Position numbers and translations under genes: made by a program
Part shown: positions 1 through 7,380 of the stretch, piece after piece
Position numbering within the stretch: position 1 is the stretch's first letter
How the letters are laid out: every line of letters starts with the position of its first letter
Notes under the pieces: generated by a model
What the model was told of the DNA's origin: nothing
Seen by the model: the letters and a program-made list of their open reading frames with translations, nothing else
The model's database searches: none
Source of the DNA: an uncultured Roseburia sp.
GTDB taxonomy: Bacteria; Bacillota; Clostridia; Lachnospirales; Lachnospiraceae
Assembly: GCA_947652855.1 (NCBI GenBank)
Contig: CANTEO010000062.1
Coordinates: forward strand, 1 to 14,169
Direction: 5' to 3'
DNA length: 14,169 nt

Positions 1-69
1 GTGTCTGAATGGCGTCTGTGCCTGGCGCTGTCCGCCAAATGCCAAGGCTGTATCTGAAAATGGATTTCC

Positions 70-119
70 ATGCTTTAAAGCATTGAAGCATTGACTTTCC
101 TTTTGAATGGGAGTATGAT
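70..119 (+). promoter_or_regulatory. tyrA-aroA promoter with adjacent palindrome
   Basis: A sigma-A-like promoter is visible: TTGACT at 91-96, a 17-base spacer, and TATGAT at 114-119. It lies 35 bases before the tyrA start codon. Directly upstream is a perfect 14-base palindrome (ATGCTTTAAAGCAT, 70-83). An 8-base tandem direct repeat (AAGCATTG, 78-85 and 86-93) runs into the -35 box. The layout suggests an operator, but no known regulator motif was recognised. Bases 1-69 hold no gene I can identify; a short open frame ending at 57 could be the tail of an upstream gene. Confidence 0.65.
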
Positions 120-153
120 TTAATGAAGACAGAAAACAGACAGGAGGAGATTC

Positions 154-1251
154 ATGTCAACGAAAAAACTAGGCTTTATCGGTTTGGGCCTAATCGGCGG
201 CTCCATCGCGAAAACGGCGAGGCGGATTCACCCGGACATTCAGTTGATCGCCCGGTCGGGCCATCAGTCCACCATTACGGAAGCATATGAAGCGGGCCTG
301 ATTGTGAATGAGAAGAATGCGGGCCTGGAAGATTTTGCGGATTGCGACTTTATTTTTTTATGCACGCCGGTGCAGCAGAACCTCGTCTATATCGAACGCC
401 TTAAGAACGTCATGAAGCCTTCCTGCATCTTAACGGACGTGGGCAGCGTGAAAGGCGATATTCACAGGGCTGTTTCCAAAATGGGCATGGACGCGCATTT
501 CATCGGCGGGCATCCGATGGCCGGCTCGGAAAAGACAGGCCTTTCAAACGCGACGGCATATTTATTGGAAAATGCGTATTACATCCTTACGCCGACGGAG
601 GCCGTAGATCCATCCTGCGTCGATGCGCTTCAGTCGTTCGTCGCCTCCTTAGGGGCGATCCCAATGCGCATGGACTATGAGGCGCACGACGCGGCCACGG
701 CGGCAATCAGCCATTTGCCCCATGTCATAGCCGCCGCGCTCGTCAATTTTACAGAGCAGTCGGACGATTCCTATGGAACGAGGAAGGCGATTGCGGCCGG
801 GGGGTTTCGGGACATTACAAGGATTGCGTCTTCCTCCCCCGTCATGTGGGAGGAGATCTGCCTTGCCAATCAGACGCAGCTTTTGTCCATGCTGGATCAA
901 TTTCAAGGCGTCCTTTCCGGCATCCGTGAAAAGATCCTTTCTCTGGACGCAGAGGGCATCCGCGGCTTTTTTCAGTCTGCGAAGGATTACCGCGACTCCC
1001 TGGCGGTCACGTCAAAAGGCTCCATGCAGGCTGTGTTTGAGTTCTACTGTGATTTAATCGACGAGGCGGGCGGGATCGCGACGATCGCGACGATTCTGGC
1101 CAGCAACCATTTAAACATCAAAAATATCGGCATTATACATAACCGTGAATTTGAGGACGGCGTCTTAAAAATTGAGATGTATGACGGGGACGCATATGAA
1201 CGCGCCATTGCGCTGCTTCAAAAATACCATTACACGGTTCACAAACGTTAG
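154..1251 (+). CDS. tyrA: Prephenate dehydrogenase with C-terminal ACT domain
   Basis: Catalyses the NAD-dependent oxidative decarboxylation of prephenate to 4-hydroxyphenylpyruvate, the committed step of tyrosine synthesis, in the cytosol. The 365-residue protein opens with a Rossmann dinucleotide-binding motif (GLGLIGGS, residues 10-17). The family signature GGHPMAGSE follows at 118-126 with the catalytic-type His120, and TDVGSVK lies at 94-100. The all-helical dimerisation region (about 175-285) carries SHLPH and FRDITRIASS. Residues about 295-365 form a small ACT-like domain, usually the site of tyrosine feedback inhibition. No chorismate mutase domain is fused. The ATG is chosen because AGGAGGAG lies just upstream. 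The gene leads a two-gene operon with aroA, which starts 11 bases after the tyrA stop. Length and motifs are normal for Bacillus/Clostridium TyrA. Confidence 0.95.
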   Translation: MSTKKLGFIGLGLIGGSIAKTARRIHPDIQLIARSGHQSTITEAYEAGLIVNEKNAGLEDFADCDFIFLCTPVQQNLVYIERLKNVMKPSCILTDVGSVKGDIHRAVSKMGMDAHFIGGHPMAGSEKTGLSNATAYLLENAYYILTPTEAVDPSCVDALQSFVASLGAIPMRMDYEAHDAATAAISHLPHVIAAALVNFTEQSDDSYGTRKAIAAGGFRDITRIASSSPVMWEEICLANQTQLLSMLDQFQGVLSGIREKILSLDAEGIRGFFQSAKDYRDSLAVTSKGSMQAVFEFYCDLIDEAGGIATIATILASNHLNIKNIGIIHNREFEDGVLKIEMYDGDAYERAIALLQKYHYTVHKR

Positions 1252-1262
1252 AGGGGAAAGAT

Positions 1263-2546
1263 ATGGAACTAAGAAACGCAACAATGCTGCGGGGGAAGGT
1301 TTTTGTCCCCGGCGATAAATCCATCTCACACCGCGCCATTATGTTTGGCGCAATTTCAGAGGGAATGACGGAAATCACAAATTTTTTACAGGGGGCGGAC
1401 TGCCTAAGCACCATCTCGTGCTTTCAGGCCATGGGCGTTCCCATAGAAAATGAAAACGGCCGCGTCCGCGTTCACGGAAGGGGCCTGCATGGGCTAAAGC
1501 AGCCTGACGGCGTTTTGGACGTTGGGAACAGCGGGACGACCGCGCGCTTAATTTCCGGCATTCTCGCCGGCCAGGCGTTCCCGTCCTCGCTAAACGGAGA
1601 CGCGTCCATCCAAAAGCGCCCCATGGAACGGATCTTAACGCCGCTTTCTTTGATGGGAGCGGACATAAAAAGCGAACGGGGCAACGGCTGCGCGCCGCTT
1701 GCGTTTACGCCGTCCAAGCTGCATGGCATTTCCTATGTGTCGCCCGTCGCCTCCGCTCAGGTCAAGTCCTGCATCCTGCTCGCCGGCCTGTACGCAGATT
1801 CTGTCACCTCCGTCACGGAGCCTGTCCGCTCCAGGAACCATACTGAGCAGATGCTGCCCGCATTTGGCGCGACGCTCTCCGTCTCTGGCCCTTCGGTGTC
1901 GATCTGCCCCAATCCCCGCTTAAGCGGCCAGAAAATCGAAGTTCCCGGAGACATCTCCTCCGCCGCATATTTTATTGCAGCCGGCCTGCTGGTGAAGGAT
2001 TCTTATGTCCTGATTCGCAATGTAGGCGTGAACCCGACCAGAGACGGCATACTAAAGGCCGCCATTGAAATGGGGGCGGATATCTCAAAAACGAACGAAC
2101 GCGCCGTTTCCGGCGAGCCAGTCTGTGACCTGACCGTCCGATCCAGCGCGTTAAGAGGGATTACAATTGAAGGGGAGCTAATACCCGCCCTAATTGACGA
2201 GCTTCCGATGATAGCCGTACTGGCCGCGTTCGCAAGCGGAACGACCGTCATCAAAGACGCCTCTGAGCTAAAGGTGAAAGAATCCAACCGCATCCATACC
2301 GTCATTGAGAACCTAAGGCGTATGGGAGCGGACGCAGAGCCGACGGAAGACGGCATGGTGATCCATGGAAATTCGGAGCGCCTTCATGCGGCTGACTTTG
2401 ACAGCTTCTTCGATCACCGGATCGCGATGTCGTTCGCCGTCGCGGCGCTGGCCCTGCGGGGAGCCTCTTCTATGAAGGGGGCGGAATGCGTCAATATTTC
2501 TTATCCCTCATTTTATCAGGATTTGTGGAGCTTAATCGAAGCATAG
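1263..2546 (+). CDS. aroA: 3-phosphoshikimate 1-carboxyvinyltransferase (EPSP synthase), class II type
   Basis: Transfers the enolpyruvyl group of PEP to shikimate-3-phosphate, the sixth step of the shikimate pathway, in the cytosol. The 427-residue length is usual. Visible motifs: PGDKSISHR at 16-24 (substrate-binding Lys19, Ser20, Arg24), DVGNSGTTAR at 86-95, KRPMER at 118-123, SPVASAQVKS at 160-169, GDISSAAYF at 229-237, KVKESNRI at 337-344 and DHRIAMS at 384-390. All four short motifs used to define class II enzymes are present: GDKS, SAQVK, RNHTE and NPTR. The residue equivalent to E. coli Gly96 is still glycine (Gly91), not the alanine of the CP4 enzyme. The ribosome site is GAGGGGAAAG directly before the ATG. 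It is co-transcribed with tyrA. The next gene, queA, converges with only 4 bases between stop codons, and no intrinsic terminator is seen. Confidence 0.96.
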   Translation: MELRNATMLRGKVFVPGDKSISHRAIMFGAISEGMTEITNFLQGADCLSTISCFQAMGVPIENENGRVRVHGRGLHGLKQPDGVLDVGNSGTTARLISGILAGQAFPSSLNGDASIQKRPMERILTPLSLMGADIKSERGNGCAPLAFTPSKLHGISYVSPVASAQVKSCILLAGLYADSVTSVTEPVRSRNHTEQMLPAFGATLSVSGPSVSICPNPRLSGQKIEVPGDISSAAYFIAAGLLVKDSYVLIRNVGVNPTRDGILKAAIEMGADISKTNERAVSGEPVCDLTVRSSALRGITIEGELIPALIDELPMIAVLAAFASGTTVIKDASELKVKESNRIHTVIENLRRMGADAEPTEDGMVIHGNSERLHAADFDSFFDHRIAMSFAVAALALRGASSMKGAECVNISYPSFYQDLWSLIEA

Positions 2547-2550
2547 CGGG

Positions 2551-3576
2551 TCACAAAATCAGCATGGCGTCCCCAAAGCTGAAAAAGCGGTATTGCTCCC
2601 TGACGGCCTCCTGATATGCAGACAGAACGCTCTCCCGCCCCGCGAGCGCGGACACCAGCATAAGAAGCGTTGACTCAGGCAGATGAAAATTGGTGACCAA
2701 TCCGTCAATCACCTTAAAGCGGTAGCCGGGGTAAATGAAAATATCCGTCCAGCCGCCCGCCTCGCGCAGGCGGCCTTCCTCATCTGCAGCCGCCTCCAGC
2801 GTCCTCGTGCTTGTCGTGCCAACGGCAATCACGCGGCCGCCACGCTCTTTCGCCTGATTGACCTGCCGCGCCGCCGCGCCGCTAATCTGAAAAAATTCAG
2901 AATGCATATGGTGCTTTAACACATCCGCCTCCTTGACCGGACGAAACGTCCCAAGCCCTACATGAAGCGTAATTTCCGCGATATCCACGCCAAGCTCCCG
3001 AATCTCCTGTAAAAGAGCGGGCGTAAAATGCAGCCCCGCCGTGGGGGCCGCCGCGGATCCGTCGTATTTGGCATAGACGGTCTGATATCGGTTTTTATCC
3101 CTTAAAGGACGCGTGATGTACGGCGGAAGGGGCATCTGGCCAAGCCGGTCTAAGATTTCTTCGAAAATCCCCTCATATTCAAAGCGGATCCATCGGTTCC
3201 CATCTTCTGCGACCTCTATGACCTCCCCCGTTAAAAGCCCGTCCCCAAACACGATCCTTACGCCTTTCCTCGCTTTTTTCCCGGGCTTCACCAAGGTCTC
3301 CCAAACGTCCTTTTCCTTTCGCTTTAAAAGCAGAAGCTCAATCTGCGCTCCGGTACCCTCCCTTTGCCCGTAAAGGCGCGCCGGGATGACTTTTGTATTG
3401 TTTAAGACAAGGCAGTCCCCCGGCCTTAAATAGCTTATAATGTCAGAAAAAACATGATGCTCCAGCCGCCCGGTCTTTCTGCTTAAAGCCATGAGCCTGG
3501 AATCGGAGCGGTTCATAAGCGGCTCCTGAGCGATCAGCTCTTTTGGCAAATCATAATAAAAATCCTTCAAATCCAT
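2551..3576 (-). CDS. queA: tRNA preQ1(34) S-adenosylmethionine ribosyltransferase-isomerase
   Basis: Transfers and rearranges the ribosyl group of S-adenosylmethionine onto preQ1 at tRNA position 34 to give epoxyqueuosine, the penultimate step of queuosine synthesis. The 341 residues match the family's usual length. The N-terminus (FYYDLPKELIAQEP, 6-19) and the motifs RPGDCLVLNNTKVIPARL (51-68), GSAAAPTAGLHFT (173-185), HVGLGTFRPVK (205-215) and NFHLPESTLLML (296-307) are characteristic. The start is supported by a TAGGAG site about 11 bases upstream, slightly long spacing. It follows the secreted-protein gene ending at 3605 after only 28 bases, so it is probably transcribed from the same upstream promoter. 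No dedicated promoter or terminator was found. No tgt or other queuosine gene lies in the window. Confidence 0.96.
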   Translation of the reverse strand: MDLKDFYYDLPKELIAQEPLMNRSDSRLMALSRKTGRLEHHVFSDIISYLRPGDCLVLNNTKVIPARLYGQREGTGAQIELLLLKRKEKDVWETLVKPGKKARKGVRIVFGDGLLTGEVIEVAEDGNRWIRFEYEGIFEEILDRLGQMPLPPYITRPLRDKNRYQTVYAKYDGSAAAPTAGLHFTPALLQEIRELGVDIAEITLHVGLGTFRPVKEADVLKHHMHSEFFQISGAAARQVNQAKERGGRVIAVGTTSTRTLEAAADEEGRLREAGGWTDIFIYPGYRFKVIDGLVTNFHLPESTLLMLVSALAGRESVLSAYQEAVREQYRFFSFGDAMLIL

Positions 3577-3604
3577 TTGCGTGGTTTCTCCTATCGTAAT
3601 ATCC

Positions 3605-4396
3605 TTACTTCCATTTCAATTTATAATATCCGGACGACGACGCATTTTCCCGCTCCATCTTCACATAATATGTTCCGGGGCGCATTCCGATTTTTTTGTT
3701 CTGATACGTCATCGAAAAGATGATCTTTTGCAGCTTTTGCGTATAATAGACATACCTCACCCCAACCGGCTGCGTGCCGTAATATAAGGTGAGCTTGAAT
3801 TTGCCATGCGTCTTCGCATTGTAGTACAGCCGAAGATTTTGCTGCTTTGTCAATGTAATTTTATACCAGTCCGCGTTACTGACGCCCGCGGGGATCAGCC
3901 CCGTCTTCATCTTGTTTTTTTTCAGGCTAAGCGCAGATGTGTAGGACGCGCCGGATTTGTCGCTGACTTTTGTAAATTTGCGTGAAAACGAAACCGCATT
4001 CTCCCCCTTCACCCGAATATAGTATACGTTTCCTTTTTCCAGGCCAAATATGAATTGGCTCCAATAAGCCGTCCCGCTGTGCATGGTGTTGTAAAAAATC
4101 TGTTTCGAGGACAGCACGCGGGATTTCGTGCTGTCATAAAGCGCAAGATAGCCTTTTGAAAAAGACAGGGCGTTTTGGGGAGTGGACGCCTTCACCGAAA
4201 GATACCCGTTTGCGGAAGGCTTATACCGCAGCCATGTATAATTGCCGGATTTTGCATAGCAGTCCGCCTCTTTTATCACGACGCTTTTCTTTTTGTTGAA
4301 ATTTACGCTGCGGTCTGACGCAAATGACGGTTTTGGAACAATGCAAATGAGGATAAAGACGGCAAACAAGATTCCGATTTTCGCTTTTTGCTTCAT
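3605..4396 (-). CDS. Secreted protein with two PPC-like beta-sandwich repeats (paralog 2)
   Basis: No specific function is recognised. The 263-residue protein begins with a signal peptide: KQK in the n-region, hydrophobic 7-20, likely cleavage near PSFAS at 23-27. The mature part is rich in Lys, Tyr and Ser. It splits into two similar halves: WLRYKPSANGYLSVKA (55-70) with VYYIRV (124-129), then ADWYKITL (175-182) with GTYYVKMER (241-249), ending SSSGYYKLKWK. The DWYK...GTYYVKV pattern resembles bacterial pre-peptidase C-terminal (PPC) beta-sandwich domains, which in other proteins aid folding, secretion or surface binding. No catalytic motif, LPXTG anchor or membrane segment is visible. It is a clear paralog of the gene at 4409-5182, which precedes it. 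AAGGAGG lies in the 12-base gap, showing an operon pair. The surface or exported role is inferred. Confidence 0.8.
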   Translation of the reverse strand: MKQKAKIGILFAVFILICIVPKPSFASDRSVNFNKKKSVVIKEADCYAKSGNYTWLRYKPSANGYLSVKASTPQNALSFSKGYLALYDSTKSRVLSSKQIFYNTMHSGTAYWSQFIFGLEKGNVYYIRVKGENAVSFSRKFTKVSDKSGASYTSALSLKKNKMKTGLIPAGVSNADWYKITLTKQQNLRLYYNAKTHGKFKLTLYYGTQPVGVRYVYYTQKLQKIIFSMTYQNKKIGMRPGTYYVKMERENASSSGYYKLKWK

Positions 4397-4408
4397 AGGG
4401 CCTCCTTT

Positions 4409-5182
4409 TTATTTCCATTGAAAGGAATAATATCCGCTGGAGGAATCGTTAAAGCGCTCCACCTTCACATAATACGTCCCGGGCTGCACCCGCTCTGTGG
4501 AATATGTGTGCCGTTGCGATTCGTCCCCTTGTATGATATACCGCTTCGCCGTTTTTATGTAGGTGCCGGAAAATGTAAATCGAATTTTCTCATTCGTCTT
4601 CCCGGAAAAATACAGATGCAAAATCTGCTTTTTCGCGACGGTAAGCTTATACCAATCGGCCGTTTTGTCCCCGGCGATAATGATCCCGCCAATCTTTTTG
4701 TTTTGCTTCACAAGCTTCGCTTTCGATTTCGCGCTCCCGCTGTTTTCCGTCACCTTCTTAAACTTGCATTGGACGGAAAGGCTCCCCTGCGGCGCCACGC
4801 GAAGGTAATAAACGGCATTTTTCTTCACGCCAAACGTCAGGGAGGCATCTGCGGAAAGGCCGCTTGACGCATTGTAGGAGAATGGCTTGGACAGCGCCGC
4901 CTTCTTTGCGTTGCACAGCTGAAATGTCCCGACAGGGGACTGTTCCGTGGAAGAGTCGCTATCCGCATCGTCTCCCGCGTCTCCCGCGATCGCGGTGACG
5001 GTGATATAGCCGTTGTTTTTGGCTTTATATTTTATCCATGCCTCTTCGTTCCCGTCCAGCTGGATTAAGGGCTTTTGATTGAAGTTTGCATTTGCCGCAT
5101 GGACGTCGCCTGACAAAAGGCAAAGACACAGGGCGCTAAGGCAAACCGTTGTGATATGGATCCATTTCCTGCCAATTTTCAT
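4409..5182 (-). CDS. Secreted protein with two PPC-like beta-sandwich repeats (paralog 1)
   Basis: Function unknown. The 257 residues start with a signal peptide: KIGRKW, a hydrophobic stretch at about 9-24, and a likely cleavage after GDVHA at 29. As in its downstream paralog, two similar units follow: AWIKYKAKNNGYITVTA (48-64) with VYYLRV (124-129), then ADWYKLTV (175-182) with GTYYVKVER (235-243), ending SSSGYYSFQWK. An acidic low-complexity insert (GDAGDDADSDSSTEQ, 67-81) sits between the first two strands and is absent from the paralog. No lipobox, sortase motif or enzyme signature is seen. A strong promoter and GGAGGG site precede it, so the pair has its own transcription start although it follows trpA by 83 bases. 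PPC-like assignment rests on the motif pattern only. An adhesion, matrix or carbohydrate-binding role is possible but unproven. Confidence 0.8.
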   Translation of the reverse strand: MKIGRKWIHITTVCLSALCLCLLSGDVHAANANFNQKPLIQLDGNEEAWIKYKAKNNGYITVTAIAGDAGDDADSDSSTEQSPVGTFQLCNAKKAALSKPFSYNASSGLSADASLTFGVKKNAVYYLRVAPQGSLSVQCKFKKVTENSGSAKSKAKLVKQNKKIGGIIIAGDKTADWYKLTVAKKQILHLYFSGKTNEKIRFTFSGTYIKTAKRYIIQGDESQRHTYSTERVQPGTYYVKVERFNDSSSGYYSFQWK

Positions 5183-5214
5183 TCTGATTCCCTCCGTTTC
5201 TGCTATATTTTTTT

Positions 5215-5243
5215 ATTATAACAGAACTGCAGGCACATTTCCA
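5215..5243 (-). promoter_or_regulatory. Promoter of the secreted-protein pair
   Basis: On the minus strand TGGAAA (5243-5238), a 17-base spacer and a consensus TATAAT (5220-5215) lie 32 bases before the start codon at 5182. This gives the secreted pair, and probably queA downstream, transcription independent of the trpBA T-box. No intrinsic terminator is visible between trpA and this promoter, so read-through from trpBA is also possible. Confidence 0.65.
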
Positions 5244-5265
5244 CACCAAAGAACAAAAGCTTGCC

Positions 5266-6072
5266 TCATCCTATCCCCGCCTCTTTTTGCAACGCCTGCT
5301 TAAACTCGCCGCAGAACCGCCTTGCGGCTTCTAAGTCATATGCGTTCTGTTCCAAAAACTGCATGAAATGGCTGTCAATGGCCGCCCCGTCAATCCATTC
5401 CCTCACCGGCGCGACGTCCTCTGGCGCGCGGACGCCAGAGACGAGCATGACCGGGATGCGGCTGGCCCGACTCACTTCCTTCAAATAAGCCTTGACAGAA
5501 TCCGAAAAGGCCCCTTCCCCATCTGTGTCCCCCATAGAAGAGACGCAATAGACGAATCCGCGCGCGTTCTCTAAAAGAGTTGGGATCCGCGCGCCAGACA
5601 ATGGCGAGACGATGGAAAGCAGCAGCACGTCGTCCTGGCCGTAAAGCGCCTGCATCAGCTCGCCCTGCTCCTCAAACGGAAGATCTGGGACAATCAGCCC
5701 ATCCACTCCGGCTTCCCTGCATTTTTTCACAAACGCTTCGATTCCGTAATGCAGGATGGCATTATAATACATCTGAAACACGACGGGAGCCTCAATGCCG
5801 TCCTTTCTGGCCTCCTCCATCAGACAAAACACGTTCTTTAGGGAGGTTCCGCGGCAGATGGATTGATAAGACGCCTGTTGGATGACAGGGCCGTCCGCGA
5901 TCGGGTCGGAAAAGGGAATCCCAAGCTCAATGACATCCACGCCGGCCTCCTCCTGCGCCTTCAATAATGCTTTTGTGCCGCAAAAATCCGGCAGGCCCGC
6001 CATAATGCAGGTAATCAGCGCCGTCTCCTTCCGTTCCTTCAACAGTTTCATTTTTTGCTCGATCCGGTTCAT
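5266..6072 (-). CDS. trpA: Tryptophan synthase alpha chain with altered phosphate-binding loops
   Basis: The alpha subunit cleaves indole-3-glycerol phosphate to indole and glyceraldehyde-3-phosphate and passes indole to TrpB through a tunnel. The 268-residue TIM barrel keeps the catalytic acids Glu49 (VIELGIPFSDP) and Asp60 (IADGP), and the IVPDLPFEEQ strand at 127-136. Several phosphate-binding elements differ from the family pattern. Loop 6 reads GDTDGEG instead of GVTG, though Thr183 is kept. The GFGI segment reads VSGV (211-214). The Gly-Ser pair before the last helix reads IDSH (232-235). The start codon overlaps the trpB stop in an ATGA arrangement, indicating translational coupling. 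Because the catalytic acids are intact the gene is called functional, but IGP cleavage may be weak. It could act mainly as a partner that stimulates TrpB. Confidence 0.93.
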   Translation of the reverse strand: MNRIEQKMKLLKERKETALITCIMAGLPDFCGTKALLKAQEEAGVDVIELGIPFSDPIADGPVIQQASYQSICRGTSLKNVFCLMEEARKDGIEAPVVFQMYYNAILHYGIEAFVKKCREAGVDGLIVPDLPFEEQGELMQALYGQDDVLLLSIVSPLSGARIPTLLENARGFVYCVSSMGDTDGEGAFSDSVKAYLKEVSRASRIPVMLVSGVRAPEDVAPVREWIDGAAIDSHFMQFLEQNAYDLEAARRFCGEFKQALQKEAGIG

Positions 6073-7289
6073 GCAAACTCCTCCTTATTCCTATATTCTG
6101 AAATGGTATGCACGTCCTTGTCCCCTCTCCCGGACAGGCATACGATCATGGCTTCTTCTTTTTTCATCGTCTTCGCCTTCTTCATGGCATACGCAAGCGC
6201 GTGGGCGCTCTCAATTGCGGGGATGATGCCTTCCAAACGGCAAAGCGTAAGCAGCGCGTCCATGGCCTCCCGGTCAGTGACCGACACATACTCAGCCCGT
6301 TTTGCGTCCCTTAAATAAGCATGCTCCGGCCCTACGCCCGGATAGTCCAGCCCGGCTGAAATGGAGTGCGCAAGCTTGATATTCCCGTCTTCATCCTGCA
6401 GCAGATAGGATTTCATGCCATGCAGCGTCCCTATCTCTCCCTGCGCCATGGCCGCCGCGTGCTCCCCCGTCTCAATTCCGCGTCCCGCGGCCTCCACGCC
6501 AATCAGCTCAACGCTTTGCTCCGAAAGAAATTCCGCAAACATCCCAATGGAATTAGAGCCGCCGCCGACGCACGCCATCACCACGTCCGGAAGCCGTTTT
6601 TCCGCTTCGTAAAACTGCCTTTTGGCCTCCCTGCTGATGACGCTTTGAAATTCTTTCACGATTTTCGGATAGGGATAGGGGCCAACGGCGGAGCCGATTA
6701 CGTAAAACGTGTCTTCTGCCCGTTCTGCCCACGCGCGGATGGCTTCGTTTGTGGCGTCTTTTAGCGTATTGCTGCCAGAGCGGACGCAGACGACAGATGC
6801 GCCGAGCATTTCCATGCGAAGGACATTCAACGCCTGGCGCTTCATGTCCTCCTCTCCCATATATACCGTGCATTCCATGTCAAACAGCGCGGCCCCCGTC
6901 GCGGCCGCCACGCCATGCTGGCCGGCCCCTGTCTCTGCTATGACCTTCTTTTTCCCCATGCGCCTCGCGAGCAGAATCTGGCCGATGACATTGTTGATCT
7001 TATGCGCCCCCGTATGGTTTAGGTCCTCCCTTTTCAAGTAGATTTTCGTGCCGTAAGCCTCGCTTAGGCGCTTTGCAAAATACAAGGGCGTCTCCCTCCC
7101 GACATACTGCCTCAAATAATAGCCGTATTCTTCCATAAAGCCGGGATCCCGAATCGCCTCTTCAAACGCCTCATCCAATTCCGTCAGCGTGTTCATCAGC
7201 GCCTCCGCCACAAATTGCCCGCCAAACTTGCCATAATATCCCTTCCTGGCAGTTTGCCCGTGTCTGTTTTGATTTGCGTTACTGTCCAT
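6069..7289 (-). CDS. trpB: Tryptophan synthase beta chain
   Basis: PLP enzyme that condenses indole with L-serine to make L-tryptophan in the alpha2beta2 complex. The 406 residues are the normal length for the TrpB1 class. The PLP lysine is Lys97 in NHTGAHKINN (91-100). The catalytic glutamate is Glu119 in AETGAGQHG (118-126). GGGSN at 242-246 holds the cofactor phosphate, and Ser387 in LSGRGDKD contacts the pyridine nitrogen. EEDMKRQALNV (146-156) is the COMM-domain region that contacts TrpA. The start is preceded by AAAGGTGAG. It is the first gene of the operon, 50 bases after the T-box terminator, and overlaps trpA by four bases. No trpE, G, D, C or F gene is present here, so precursor supply must come from elsewhere in the genome or from imported indole. 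Confidence 0.97.
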   Translation of the reverse strand: MDSNANQNRHGQTARKGYYGKFGGQFVAEALMNTLTELDEAFEEAIRDPGFMEEYGYYLRQYVGRETPLYFAKRLSEAYGTKIYLKREDLNHTGAHKINNVIGQILLARRMGKKKVIAETGAGQHGVAAATGAALFDMECTVYMGEEDMKRQALNVLRMEMLGASVVCVRSGSNTLKDATNEAIRAWAERAEDTFYVIGSAVGPYPYPKIVKEFQSVISREAKRQFYEAEKRLPDVVMACVGGGSNSIGMFAEFLSEQSVELIGVEAAGRGIETGEHAAAMAQGEIGTLHGMKSYLLQDEDGNIKLAHSISAGLDYPGVGPEHAYLRDAKRAEYVSVTDREAMDALLTLCRLEGIIPAIESAHALAYAMKKAKTMKKEEAMIVCLSGRGDKDVHTISEYRNKEEFA

Positions 7290-7338
7290 CTTCTCTCACC
7301 TTTCTAAATAAAATTGTTCATGCCTTTCCTCTTGAATG

Positions 7339-7380
7339 AAAAAAACGCCCCATACATTCCGAAACAGAATGTACGGGACG
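7339..7380 (-). terminator. T-box attenuator terminator
   Basis: CGTCCCGTACATTC and GAATGTATGGGGCG pair over about 14 bases including G-U pairs, with a short loop (TGTTTCG region), followed by eight T residues (7346-7339). Its 5' arm lies directly after the T-box sequence, so it can be disrupted by the competing antiterminator. It ends 50 bases before the trpB start codon. Confidence 0.9.

Noticed and set aside
1..87. Possible coding tails in two plus-strand frames ending at 57 and 87.
   Set aside because: They are too short and show no recognisable motif; they may be the end of an upstream gene but cannot be supported from the window.
4388..4867. A 159-codon plus-strand open frame.
   Set aside because: It is antisense to the secreted-protein gene, has no ribosome site, and its composition reflects the opposite-strand codons.
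7304..7321. Mini-ORF encoding MNNFI with a GAGGAAAGG site, between the trp terminator and trpB.
   Set aside because: It has no Trp codon and only five codons, and can be explained as chance in a purine-rich leader. Attenuation here is already accounted for by the T-box.
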